Assembly (NCBI GenBank): GCA_031841125.1
Contig: JAJSSI010000010.1
Span: 1,247,001-1,311,000 of the forward strand
Source: Acanthococcus lagerstroemiae
Lineage: Eukaryota; Arthropoda; Insecta; Hemiptera; Eriococcidae
Direction of reading: 5' to 3'
DNA length: 64,000 bases
Each line of letters starts with the position of its first letter. Within the stretch, counting starts at the first letter, position 1. Shown one piece after another: positions 11,058-21,144 of this stretch. The notes under the pieces are model-generated. The model saw nothing but the letters and a program-made list of their open reading frames with translations. It had not been told where the DNA came from and did not search any database. Position numbers and translations under genes: made by a program.

Positions 11058-11180
11058 GATTGTATAAACTAACCTGATGTTAAAGAAATTGAGCGTGAGA
11101 AGTTCGTTCTGTTGTTTCCTAGGAATACGCTAACGGCAAATTATCAACTCTTGTTTGAATAAAAACCGAGAAAAAACGAG

Positions 11181-11489
11181 TTTTGGCACCAATTTTGTAA
11201 GACTGAATGATTTAGTCCGTACTTATTCAAGTTTTTATTTGGAGTAATTATAACAACAACGAAACTGAATTGAATATATGTAAAACGCGAATACCCCATG
11301 CCGTCACGTTCACCCGAGCACTTGATTGCTAAGAGTCATAAATTGGGCTAAATCGTGCAGGAGCCTACAGCTCCATCTCTGGTGTACTGCTGACAGTTTC
11401 TGCAAACAGTTCCATATCTCCTGTGTCATCAGACTCCTACGACTTGATAACTGTGAACATGCGAGTAATGTAAGTGAATGTTACAAAAA
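11181..11489 (-). repeat. Putative 5' LTR and primer site of the Gypsy element at 7,520-11,057
   Basis: On the minus strand a TTGGTGCCAAAAC-type primer site (11,181-11,193 in plus coordinates) directly abuts a sequence ending ...CTTACA (11,195 rightward), as expected for the end of a 5' LTR. The far end is uncertain; a TACA terminus near 11,489 is the best candidate. I cannot pair it with a second LTR because the element's 3' end is lost. Confidence 0.45.
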
Positions 11490-11609
11490 CATTTGGTAAC
11501 TGTGTTAAATGAATAATTCAATGTAACTTCAACATTAAGAATTACAGAAACAAGGAGAAAAAAACTGAAACACAAGCACAGTTATTACATTTTAGTTCTT
11601 TAGGCTTCT

Positions 11610-11990
11610 TTGTCATCAAGTACCTCACCATCGTCAAATGTAGAAGGCGTACTAGTATTTCCTGAAACAAGTAGGTCCACCAAATCCATAAAATGTCACT
11701 GCATTATTCTCAGGGCGAAAATTTATGAACGGGACTTCCGACATCTGAATAACACAGTCCACTTTTGCTTGCCGATATCAACTGTAACTTTGTCGCAATC
11801 AAAGTCAGAAGTGAGACCAAAGGCCCCTAATTTTATTGAATCTAGTAACTCAGATTGTTCTCCTGTAATCTCGGGAGGTTTTCTGAATGGTCCTCCTTCA
11901 GTCAGAAATCTGCTACCCCTTTTTAAAAGCTGCTACTTATTCCTACTACCTGGTAGCAAGAATGCAGTTTGCGGACAGAAATGATGCAGT
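11610..11990 (-). pseudogene. Exon-like fragment of unrecognised gene
   Basis: On the minus strand a readable stretch (GPFRKPPEITGEQSELLDSI, then FGLTSDFDCDKVTVDIGKQ) is followed, after a frame change, by FINFRPENNAVTFYGFGG. I do not recognise the family. Composition and lack of stops over about 150 bp suggest former coding. It may belong with the exon-like pieces at 12,710-13,723 on the same strand. Confidence 0.25.
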
Positions 11991-11997
11991 ACTCCTC

Positions 11998-12365
11998 ATT
12001 GTACTACATTTGACACTACTGTAGTACTACCCACATACTACCCTTTTCACTACCTTGTTACTAGCACGCACACTACCATCTATATGCTCCCTCAGTGCTC
12101 CTTATGAACTACCTCATCACTACCTCTAGACTACCTATATGCTACCACTGTACTACCTGGACACTACCCTCAATACTACCCCAGTGCTACCTGTATAGGC
12201 TACCTCATTACTACCTCGAAACTTCTACATGCTACCACTGCACTCACTACCTTCAATACTATCCTAGTACTACCTATATAGGCTACCTCATTACTACCTC
12301 TAGACTACCTACATGCAACAACAGCACTACCTGTATACTACCATCAACACTACCACATGCTGCAA
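11998..12365. repeat. CTAC-rich degenerate simple repeat
   Basis: The block repeats CTAC, usually as CTACC or ACTACCT, at spacings of roughly 10-18 bp over 370 bp, with a higher-order echo of about 110 bp (ATAGGCTACCTCATTACTACC at about 12,193 and again near 12,280). The plus-strand open frame across it (12,095-12,376) is a by-product. Confidence 0.7.
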
Positions 12366-12709
12366 TAGTAAAATGAAGTTCTGAGGAGCTTCTCTAAAGT
12401 TTGCCTAAAATGACATTGCCGCTATTAATTTATTACAGAAATACACTTGTTGTCACAGAAATGTACATATCAGCATTATAGTGCAAAAACAAGAAAAACT
12501 GCCATATAGAAAATTGAGTTGTATAATTACAAAATTTTTCATAAATTTTTAACAGTTTAAATTCACAATAACTGGAGGAAACAATAAAAAGAAGGTGAAA
12601 AAGGCACAATCAGCAAATTGCAGAAATTTAGTAGGATGGCGCGTTTCGTCCACAACCGCCTAGGAAAAATAAAAAAATACAGTATGTCTGTAGAGTACCA
12701 ACGAAGCCA

Positions 12710-13401
12710 TCAGAATACCAATAGGTACTCATGTCCACTTTCAGTTGGATAACAATCACCACGGACAGAAAAATCAATAGCATTACCCGATGTGTTATCG
12801 GAGGAAGGCTGCAACAATGACAGTGGCTGATTACCTGATCTAACTTTGAGGTCATGATAATTGTTAGCACTTGTATCCGATTGTTGTTCATAATTTAGGC
12901 AGGCCACTTCTTCAGTTGGAAATAACTGACGAGAAACGATGGTATTATTTGTATGAGACTGCATGGATGCGGACAAATTACTACCTATAACAGAATCAAG
13001 GAAAGTTTTTTCAGTATTAACATATAATGTTCGAGTAAATTTATTATAAAAAGCAATGAGTAGATTCATTCGCACCAGTTTCTGCGTGTTCTTCATTGCC
13101 TTCATTGTTAGGTGTTTCGCGATTTTCTTTGTTGTCAGCATCTGTCATATCATCATTATGAATTACTTCTTTCTTCTGTCCCTTAGTACGATGAGAAGAT
13201 GAGGGATTAAGTTCTACTGCTGCGCGTTTCCAGCGACCTGCAACTGTCCGACTATTTTTCAGTGCTTGTTGCATGATCACGCGAACTCGTCCACAATGGT
13301 CCAGTTCATCCCAATACTGTTTTATCTTGATTTTCTCATTTTTCTTCAAATAACTTGGCCTTATCACAGGTATATACATGTCATCCCACTTAGAAGTCAC
13401 A
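12710..13401 (-). pseudogene. Exon-like block of unrecognised spliced gene
   Basis: On the minus strand TTTCTTTTCAG, a good 3' splice site, ends just right of 13,401. From there an open frame runs through DVTSKWDDMYIPVIRPSYL, QYWDELDHCGRVRVIMQQAL and RTVAGRWKRAAVELNPSS, then an acidic N/E-rich tail to about 13,044. A second overlapping frame (13,141-12,710) continues with no recognised domain. The region contains no TE enzymatic motif I know. It could be an accessory protein of a DNA transposon or a decayed host gene. Confidence 0.35.
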
Positions 13402-13448
13402 TCTGAAAAGAAATAGGTGTGAGTTAGTATACATACAAGTGGAGTACA

Positions 13449-13449
13449 C

Positions 13450-13499
<50 letters not shown>
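13449..13499. repeat. (AAT)n microsatellite
   Basis: About 17 uninterrupted AAT/ATA triplets, lying in the presumed intron between the exon-like blocks at 13,401 and 13,522. Confidence 0.95.
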
Positions 13500-13521
13500 C
13501 GATAGATGAACTCACACTAAC

Positions 13522-13723
13522 CTACAATAATAGCAAAAATCTGAGTACTGCGAATCCACTTAATGCTTAGTCCGTCATCACCCGACGCACATCTGATGTC
13601 TGAAACGTTTTACTGATCATTATCAGGAGGCGGTTGAAGTACAAAAATCTTGCTCAGTAGGTTTTCGAAACCCAAATACACCTCCCTCACAACGGGGTTC
13701 ATGCAATATGTGACCGCTGCAAC
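13522..13723 (-). pseudogene. Upstream exon-like block of the same unrecognised gene
   Basis: Bounded on the minus strand by GCTTTTTCAG (3' splice site, right) and GTTAGTGTGAG (5' splice site, left). Reads VAAVTYCMNPVVREVYLGFE, then NLLSKIFVLQPPPDNDQ, a stop codon, then SGDDGLSIKWIRSTQIFAII. One in-frame TAA breaks an otherwise open 202-bp exon. No family recognised. Confidence 0.4.
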
Positions 13724-13871
13724 CTGAAAAAGCATATTATAACTAAATCATAGGAATGCTTAATTATTTTATATATAAGGCCATAAATTGTACTCGAGTT
13801 TTTCAGTTTATGAACAGAACACACTGACGTTTCAATTCTGCGAAAGTCAACCCAAGGGGATAAGGAAAATG

Positions 13872-14177
13872 TGTTAAGTTAAATCGATGCCATGTCAAGT
13901 AAATGACTTTCAAGCACACAAATTCCGTGTAACTAATATATTAAAATGACGACAAACAGTTACCACAAAGTCATGATACAGAATAACACAGAACGAGGAA
14001 ACGAGAAATGAAAACGGGCAAAAGTTTCGAATCATAGAATTGTGGGCAGTCGCGGCTGACGAAAGAGACGAGGAAGTGTTTACGCGTGAATGTGTGTTAA
14101 TTGACTGATTACACAATTGTACATGATGTGTGCTGTGCCGTCCGCCTGCAGGCGGCACGGCTACTAACGTTACAACA
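13872..14177 (-). repeat. Gypsy 3' LTR (same family as 791-1039)
   Basis: Begins TGTTAAGTTAAATCG and ends GTTACAACA. Immediately right is a C-rich/T-rich tract that on the minus strand is a polypurine tract (GGGGGAAGATAG...GGGGA) directly before TGTTGTAACG. The C-terminal pol of a minus-strand Gypsy lies 460 bp to the right, so this is its 3' LTR. No 5' LTR is visible, so the TSD cannot be tested. Confidence 0.65.
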
Positions 14178-14640
14178 TCCCCACAACTATCTTCCCCCTT
14201 TTTTTGAAATAAAATGTACAAGCTTAAAATTTGTTAAGAAATAGACACAGCCTTAAATGACTATGGTAAATAACAAGGTATAAGAACAATAAAATCACAA
14301 GTCCGAGAAAATTGGATACAATATGTGAAAGACACGTTACCATACAGTCAATAGGAACAAATAAATTCATAAATATAATAATGTAGGCGCGTAATTTGTG
14401 TAACGAATAAACGAAAAGAAAACTAAACGGGTAAAAATATGCTTAGTCTTAATTGAGTCAATGATTAATAACAATAATTGTAATAACGTATACAAAGGGT
14501 AAGTTACAGAGGGGTAAACAATAATTTTGGAAAATAGGTAAAAGAATATAATGTTCATACCCGATCACTGCCTATATCTGGCCGGTGGTCTGATCTCCCG
14601 TCCGTATGACGAAATTTTGATCGTTGGAACTCTGCTTGAA
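14178..14640. other. Gypsy 3' untranslated region, no ORF recognised
   Basis: AT-rich sequence between the 3' LTR at 13,872-14,177 and the last readable pol codons. No env-like ORF is recognisable. Confidence 0.5.
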
Positions 14641-14657
14641 GTTGCGTTTTGATTAAG

Positions 14658-15078
14658 TTATAGCTCGAGAGGTTCTGGACTTAGAGGAAATGGGAGGATT
14701 GGAGTTTGGGAACATGTTGGTATATTTATAGAGTTTTGCGTTTGAGTACATGTCGGTGACTTTACAGCATAAAATGACGGGCCATGATTAAATTGCATAT
14801 TATACTTACAAGTTTGCTTACCTGATTGCTCAACTAACTGAAATTTTTTTTTTTTCAAAATACCTTTTGTTTGCGTTGGCGTTGCATTATCGTCCTGTAT
14901 GTAGGATTCGTACGCGGGTTTCAAACGGTCTATAGAGACGGAGTCCTCCTTTCCATCACCAATATCCAAAACGAAAAACTTGGCAAAACGTTTGTTTACT
15001 CTAAACGGACCTTCGTACGGCGATTCCAACGGCTTTTGGACCTTATCTACACGTACATAAACACTTTTACAATTGAAC
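14658..15078 (-). pseudogene. Gypsy pol C-terminus (downstream part of split element)
   Basis: Read leftward, ESPYEGPFRVNKRFAKFFVL followed by DSVSIDRLKPAY is the integrase C-terminal (GPF/Y, SH3-like) domain of Gypsy elements. It joins the integrase core at 19,603-21,138: the two are one gene split by the Copia insertion at 15,079-19,597, with the TGAAC duplication marking the join. The tail to 14,658 is proline/threonine-rich. Confidence 0.85.
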
Positions 15079-15260
15079 TGTTAAGAAATCGGCTGTAGAA
15101 AGCCAAATTAAATTTCTATTTTTTCGGATGCTCAAGGTGGCATCACTGTTTTATTTTAAGGACGACGCAACATGTGTTCTGAAAAATGCTTCTTCTTGTG
15201 AAAATGTGAATAAAAGGTTAATTAATCCGTCGGTGTAGATTCGTTATTTTTTTTTTATCA
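15079..15260 (+). repeat. Copia 5' LTR
   Basis: 182 bp; TG...CA ends; a 10-T run precedes the terminal ATCA. Contains GAATAAAAGG near 15,209, a possible polyadenylation-type signal. Confidence 0.95.
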
Positions 15261-15274
15261 GGTTACGGGCCCAG
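15261..15274 (+). other. Primer binding site, internal initiator Met tRNA
   Basis: GGTTACGGGCCCAG starts directly after the 5' LTR. It is complementary to the anticodon arm of initiator Met tRNA (CTGGGCCCATAACC) with one mismatch, the half-tRNA priming known for Drosophila copia. Confidence 0.8.
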
Positions 15275-15322
15275 TTATGCGCAAAGATTTAGATTTTCGT
15301 AATGTATGAATAAAAGTTAAAA

Positions 15323-16020
15323 ATGTCTAATGAAAATGTACCGATACCGAAGTTTAACTCCAGCATCAAGTACGACACATGGAGGTATCAATTTATGCTG
15401 CTTCTCGAGTACAAGTCCTGCCAAGATGCTGTGGCGAATGAAACGAGACCAGACGGTATCAAGGAAGAAGAATGGAAGCGGATGGACGTCAAGGCAAAAT
15501 TTTTCTTGAGCTTAGCAGTGAACCCTGACGAGATAATGGACTGCAAGACTTCCTATGAAATGGTAAAAAAGTTAGATTCGTTGTATAAAACCAAATCAGA
15601 AAGCCGTATTATTCTGATAGAGCGCAGGCTCCATGGATTAAAGTTCAAAGAAGGTGAAAACGTCACAGAATTCTTCAACAAATTCGAGAGTATTATCACA
15701 GAATTGAGTGGTGCAGGTGTCACGGTTGACCCTCAAAAGAAGTTACACTATTTATTGTTAACATTGCCTGATTCGTTGAATTACCTAATAGACACTATCG
15801 ATTTAGTTCCTGAGAAGGATCGTAACGTTAATTACGTCCGTGAGAAACTCCTTACACGTGAGGCAGCCTCTAAGAAAAATACTGAAACGAAAGATTCAAA
15901 GACCGATGGAAATCAAGAAGCAAGTTCGTTCAAAGCCAGTGTTGGTAGAGATGGTAAAGATTTTGTATGTTATAAATGTAACAAACCGGGTCATATTAGT
16001 AGAAATTGTATGTCAAATGT
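15323..16020 (+). pseudogene. Copia Gag
   Basis: Starts at ATG 15,323. The UBN2-type capsid runs from about residue 10 (FNSSIKYDTWRYQFMLLLEY) through LDSLYKTKSESRIILIERRL to YVREKLLTREA near residue 178. The zinc knuckle CYKCNKPGHISRNC follows at residues 216-229. Just after it the frame changes by -1: downstream coding (CFSNNLYRGHYENRG) is read in the frame that holds the protease. Because canonical Copia elements make Gag-Pol from one frame, I read this as an indel. A programmed shift is possible, but I see no slippery heptamer. The open frame nominally continues to 16,252 with non-Gag sequence. Confidence 0.9.
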
Positions 16021-16935
16021 TTTAGTAATAATTTGTATCGTGGTCATTATGAGAATAGAGGTAAAAATTCTTCATATGGTAGAGGTTCTAGTAATAATTT
16101 CTCACACTTTCATGGTCAAAGTTCTCGTGGTCAGAACTTCAGAGGTCAAAGCCATTGGGGGCAAAGCTTTAGAGGCCAAAATTACTGTGGCCTTTGGAAC
16201 TCAAACAATCAGGTTCATCAATCGAAACGTGATGGTGAAAATCGCGATATGAGTAGTCTAAATGTAGAAGTTGGTGTTAACAACACTCAAGCTGATGTTG
16301 ATTCGTTTAATATTGTATGGACTATCGATTCTGGTTGTACTGACCATATTGTTACCGATGATAAAGTTTTCTGTCAATCTGTTGTTCTTAAGAATCCAAT
16401 TTCTGTGAAAGTTGGAAATAATAAGTTCGAAAAGGCCACAAAAGTTGGAAATATCGTTTGTAATTTTGATGGATCTAAAGCAATGATTCGGAACGTTTAT
16501 TTATGTGAAAAAATGTGCAAAAATTTGTTAAGTGTCTCAACATTTACAAAATTAGGTAACGTAGCACTCTTTAAAGATGATTATGTTGAGATTTATGATA
16601 AAAACGAAAAATTAGTTATTACAGCGTCACAGAAACATGGTCTTTATGAAGTTGAATGTAAAGTAATTGAAAACTTTGTTGGTGACATTTCCGTTAATTT
16701 TTGTAATAAAGTAAAAACCAACAAAGAAAAGTGGCACAGAATTCTAGGACATGTTAACTTTAGAGACTTACAGAATATGTCCAAATTTAATATCGTTTCA
16801 GATTTGCCCAACATTGAATCGGAATATTTATCATGTGAGTACTGCTTATCTTGTAAACTAACAAATTCCAAGTTTGAAAATCATAGAAAAAGAGCTAAAT
16901 ATATTGGGCAGATTATTCACTCAGACGTAAAGTAT
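16020..16935 (+). pseudogene. Copia protease and pre-integrase domain
   Basis: A G/Q/R-rich linker with repeated RGQNF/RGQSHW/GQSFRGQ units leads to the aspartic protease active site WTIDSGCTDHI at about 16,320. NLLSVSTF follows, then the GAG_pre-integrase zinc site: H-x-I-L-G-H ... CEYCLSCK (16,735-16,855). The frame ends at HSDVK (about 16,920). The expected continuation (G-P-M-D-V-D) is one nucleotide short, so integrase lies in the next frame: a 1-nt deletion compared with the usual spacing. Confidence 0.9.
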
Positions 16936-16937
16936 AT

Positions 16938-19313
16938 ATGGATGTTGACAGTTACAAAGGTGACAAATATTTTGTTTCTTTTATCGACGATTATTCCAGA
17001 GTGGCTCAAATTTTTATTATGAAACAGAAATCTGAAGTATTTGACTGCTTCAAGACGTATTTTAATTTTCTTGCTAATTTTACTAAAAATAAGACGCTTG
17101 AATTACGTTGTGATAATGGTCTTGAATATCTGAATCAAGATTTTTATAATTTTGCTAGGGAAAAAGGTTTTCGTATCAATTCTGGCATTCCTTATGTGCA
17201 TGAATTAAATGGTGTCGCAGAACGATATAACCGCACAATTATGGATAGAGCTCGTTGTTTAAGAAAGGAAGCTAACTTAGAAAAGCAGTGGTGGCCAGAA
17301 ATTGTGAAAACAGCTTGTTATCTTGGTAATCGTTTGTTGAACAGTAGTACTTTCAAAAGGCTTACTCCGTTGGAAATTTTTACTGGTGAAAAGCCTTCAG
17401 TTTCAAATTTGCGTTCATATGGTAGTATTGTGTATTGTCGTATTCCAGAAGAGAAAAGGAAGACTCAAGATGATAAAGGAACTCGTGGAATTCTAGTTGG
17501 CTACACAGATCAAGGTTATAGCATTCTAGTTGACGGTAAAGTTATTGTTGCTCGTCATATTCGTTTTATTGATAAAGAGTCGGATTTCATTTCTATTTCT
17601 GAGAGTGATTCAGAGGACGAAAGGGATGTGGTAGAATCTGGAAGTTTGTGTGAGTCGGATGATGAAGAGAATGGAGAAATTTCTGAAGAGAAAGATGGTC
17701 AAGGAAGTTCGAGTAGTGTACCTCAAAGAAGCTCGAGTGGTGAGCAAAGGAAATCAAAGCGAACTAAGAAGATGCCGGTAAGATATGATGAATATGTTCT
17801 GTTTGCTGGATTTTGTTCTGTCGATCCGATGTCATATGATGAAGTCTTAAGTAGTCCGAATAAGAAGCAGTGGTTGTCTGCTATGAGAAACGAAGTTAAG
17901 TCGCTGTCAGAGTCGAACACGTGGTCGTTGGTTGATAGACCGTTGGATAAACAGGTGTTGACTGTTAAGTGGGTCTTCAAGACGAAAGCAAATGGGTTAT
18001 TCAAAGCTAGACTTGTTGTTCGTGGTTTTCAGCAGGAAAATAGTTTGGATGACATTTACGCACCGGTGGCTCGTATGAGCACACTTAGGACACTCTTGTC
18101 GATTGCTGTTGCTAATAAGTATTTGGTTCATCACATGGATGTGAAGTCAGCGTTTTTGAATTCGGATATTAAGTCAGAAGTTTTTGTGGAACCACCCGAA
18201 GGTGTCATAGTTGATGAAGGTAAAGTCTTTTTGTTGCATAAGTCTTTATATGGTCTTAAGGAGTCGCCAAGAAATTGGTATGACTGCTTCAACGATTTTA
18301 TTGTGTCGCTAGGTTTTAAACGTGGAAAGTCAGATGGTTGTTTGTATTCTCGAAAGGATGGTACAATGTGTATCCTATTTGTTGACGATTTGCTAATTTG
18401 TGCGCCTAATCTTGAAACTATGGACTCGGTTAAGTTGTCGCTTATGAAAAAGTTTCGAATGACAGATCTAGGATGTGTCAAGACGTATTTGGGAATTGAT
18501 GTAGTGTATGAAAATGGTATTATGAGTTTGTCTCAGAGTCGTTATATTGAGAAGTTAGCGAAAGATTTTTGTGTGACAGACGCTAATGTGAAGTTTACTC
18601 CAATGGAAATGAATTTAAGACTTGAGAGTGGAGAAAAGTGTGAAAGTTCAGAGTTTCGTTCATTGATTGGTGGATTGTTATATATTGCATCAAATACTCG
18701 ACCAGATATCTCGTACTCAGTTAATTATTTAAGTCGTTTTTTGTCGTGCCCTACATCAGAAATCTTTAGATATGCATTGAGAATTTTGATCTATTTGTAT
18801 CACTCAAGGACTATTTCGTTGGTATTTAAAGGAGATGTATCTGAAAAGGTTAAAGCATTTGTTGATTCTGATTGGGCTGCTGATCTATCTGATTCTAAGT
18901 CCACAACAGGTTATGTTGTTTATGTTTATGGAAACCCAGTTGTCTGGAAATCCACTAAACAAAAGGTTGTATCGAAATCGTCTACTTTTGCGGAATATTA
19001 TGCTTTGTCTGATTGTGTTGATGAAACACTGTATGTTAAACAAATTTTGATCGATGTGGGATTTACGAAGTCCCTTAATAATATACCTATATATGAAGAT
19101 AATAATGGTACAATCGCTATTGCTAAGTATGGAAATTTTACAAAGAAGTCACGGCACATTCGTGTTGCCATACACTTTGTTACAGACCTAATTAAGAAGA
19201 ATGTTATTGATGTACGTAAGATAGATACTGCTAAAAATGTTGCCGATATATTTACAAAAGCACTTGGTAAGATTAAGTTTTTAGAATTTAGAAAAGATTT
19301 GAATTTACATTAA
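16938..19313 (+). pseudogene. Copia integrase, reverse transcriptase and RNase H
   Basis: 791 open codons to the natural stop, lacking only the first integrase residues. The integrase core has RCDNGLEYLNQDF (second catalytic Asp, about residue 55) and HELNGVAERYNRTI (catalytic Glu, about residue 94). An acidic S/E/D linker lies at about residues 220-275. RT starts at about residue 310 (TWSLVDRPLDKQVLTVKWVF), with YAPVARMSTLRTLLS, HHMDVKSAFLNSD and the catalytic ILFVDDLLI at about residue 480. RNase H has AFVDSDWAADLSDSKSTTGY and ADIFTKALGKIKF at the end. All catalytic blocks are present, so loss of function comes from the upstream frame changes only. Confidence 0.93.
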
Positions 19314-19406
19314 CGTCCTTTATTATGTTAAAGTTTAATTTTATTTTGTAATCGTATGTTTGGATTTTTTTTATATCATTATTTTTATAATTTTTGGAAA
19401 TTTAAT

Positions 19407-19417
19407 TTGAGGGGGCG
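19407..19417 (+). other. Copia polypurine tract
   Basis: TTGAGGGGGCG lies directly before the TG of the 3' LTR, the normal plus-strand priming position. Confidence 0.8.
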
Positions 19418-19597
19418 TGTTAAGAAATCGGCTGTAGAAAGCCAAATTAAATTTCTATTTTTTCGGATGCTCAAGGTGGCATCACTGTTTTATTTTAAGG
19501 ACGACGCAACATGTGTTCTGAAAAATGCTTCTTCTTGTGAAAATGTGAATAAAAGGTTAATTAATCCGTCGGTGTAGATTCGTTATTTTTTTTATCA
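19418..19597 (+). repeat. Copia 3' LTR
   Basis: 180 bp, same as the 5' LTR apart from two fewer T in the T-run. Followed by the TGAAC target duplication. Confidence 0.95.
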
Positions 19598-19602
19598 TGA
19601 AC

Positions 19603-21138
19603 AAATCAGGATGAATAAAAATTTTACCTTTACTATGATTTGTAGCTGGTATTGGACGGATCTTTTTGAATGAGTTTCGAAGCTGATTAAGATATTCGTG
19701 TGTACTGACGATGGTAGGTGTGTCCGAATTTTCGAAAAATTCACCTGGTAGGCGCAAGGTCCTTCCAAACGTTAACTCCGCACTAGAGATACCCTCTTCA
19801 AAACGTGGAGCTGCTCGTAGTCCCAATAAGACGATAGGTAATGCGAGTAACCAATTGTTTCCTTGGCACTTTATTGCTTGCTTAAATTGACGGTGAAAAC
19901 GTTCCACCATTCCATTCGCCTTTGGATTATACATACGCAGTCGTTCTTATGGCAAAAGTCCCAATCAATTTGCATAGTTCGTTGAATAACTTGGATTGAA
20001 ATTGTTTTCCTCTGTCCGTTGTGACTTCCTGAGGTGCACCGTATCGACTAACCCAACTTCCGAAGAAAGCCTTGGCCACCAATTCCGCTGTTATTTCCTT
20101 TAGAGGTATCGCCTCCATCCATCTTGTCGCTCTGTCTACAAATGTGCATATATATCGGTATCCGTCGCATTCATTCATGTGAACAATATCCAGGTGGACG
20201 CGTTGGAAACAATCAGATGGTGGGAAACTTCCAATTGCAGACTTTGTATGGCGCGAAACTTTGTTTTTCTGACACTGATGACAGATTTTACACCAGTGTC
20301 GAATGTCCTTTGTCATGTCTGGCCAATAATATTTTGAAGTGATCAGCTTGAGTGTCGGTTTTGGTCCCGGATGCGATAAACCGTGGATTTGTTCGAAGAT
20401 TTTAAAACGCATGCTTTTTGGTATTACTGGGCGGTTGATGTTTCTGAAAAAACTACAAAAAACTGAGTTATTATTATCTATCAACACATCTCGGAAGTCT
20501 CCGTCGCGGTGCCCATTTCGTAGGACAAGTTCCTTCAGGTACAGTTCTTCATCCCCCAGTGACAACTTCTTTCGAGAGTCACGAATTCTCGCAACAAAAA
20601 CATAACCTTTTGCAAAAGAAACCCACTTCTTGAAGACGCAGTACATCTGTTTCCTCTGCGTTTTGTCCGCAACAACCAGAATGTCACCTGCATTTGCAAT
20701 GTCAATGCGACATTCGTACCTGTTCGCAGTGAGAGAATCAACAATATTTCTCAGATGAGAAACGCCTTCAATGAAATCAATGTCATTATCAGCGAAATCA
20801 TTTGCTGCGTCAACATTCTCAGATCTGGCGGGCTTGAATAGCGGAGTGTGATCTACCTCTGATTCCTGATAATTGTCGCCATGTTGATGTCTTTTCAGCA
20901 CATCGTCATCATCAATGGTTGTCCTTGGGGTAATACCATCAATGGCGGGTTTGAATGGCGGGGTGTTATCGGCTGCTGACTGCTGTTCATTGTCAGTATG
21001 CTGGTCCCTCTGAGTTGCACAGTTATCAGTAGCGGCTGCTGAAGGGGTACTATGAATGGCATGTTCAAATGGCGAAGTATGGTCTGGTTCTTTGCGTATT
21101 ATCTGATCTAGGTCACTCATCATCATGCTACGATCCAA
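19603..21138 (-). pseudogene. Gypsy integrase (upstream part of split element)
   Basis: Read leftward from 21,138. An acidic N-terminal region holds about 2.5 copies of a repeat of about 40 residues built around TPPFKPAI ... HQHGDN (about 20,790-21,100). Next come a beta-rich segment and the H2C2 zinc finger (H-x3-H in FEQIHGLSHPGP, then CKICHQCQKNK at about 20,265-20,290). The integrase core follows with VHLDIVHMNECD (first Asp), VTTDRGKQFQSKLF (second Asp, about 20,000) and NPKANGMVERFHRQFK (Glu, 19,900) in a shifted frame from 19,934, then LLGLRAAPRFEEGISSAEL. The gene continues at 14,658-15,078 beyond the Copia insertion. RT and RNase H are absent; truncation is at 21,140, next to the left end of a Tigger element. 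Confidence 0.88.
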
Positions 21139-21144
21139 TAACTA

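Larger units (their letters stand above)
15079..19597 (+). mobile_element. Full-length Copia LTR retrotransposon (defective ORFs)
   Basis: 4519 bp. Two LTRs (15,079-15,260 and 19,418-19,597) begin TGTTAAGAAATCGG and end TTATCA; I find them identical except for the length of one T-run (10 versus 8). Perfect 5-bp target duplication TGAAC at 15,074-15,078 and 19,598-19,602. A primer site lies at 15,261 and a polypurine tract at 19,407-19,417. Inserted in a Gypsy pol of opposite orientation. The LTR identity says the insertion is recent, yet the coding region has two frame changes (near 16,015 and 16,930). Confidence 0.97.

Noticed and set aside
12095..12376. 93-codon open frame on the plus strand
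   Set aside because: It is the read-through of the CTAC-rich degenerate repeat; the protein is Tyr/Leu/Thr periodic and has no other support.
15261..15278. Part of a tRNA-like sequence after the Copia LTR
   Set aside because: Only the anticodon-arm complement is present at the primer position; not a tRNA gene.
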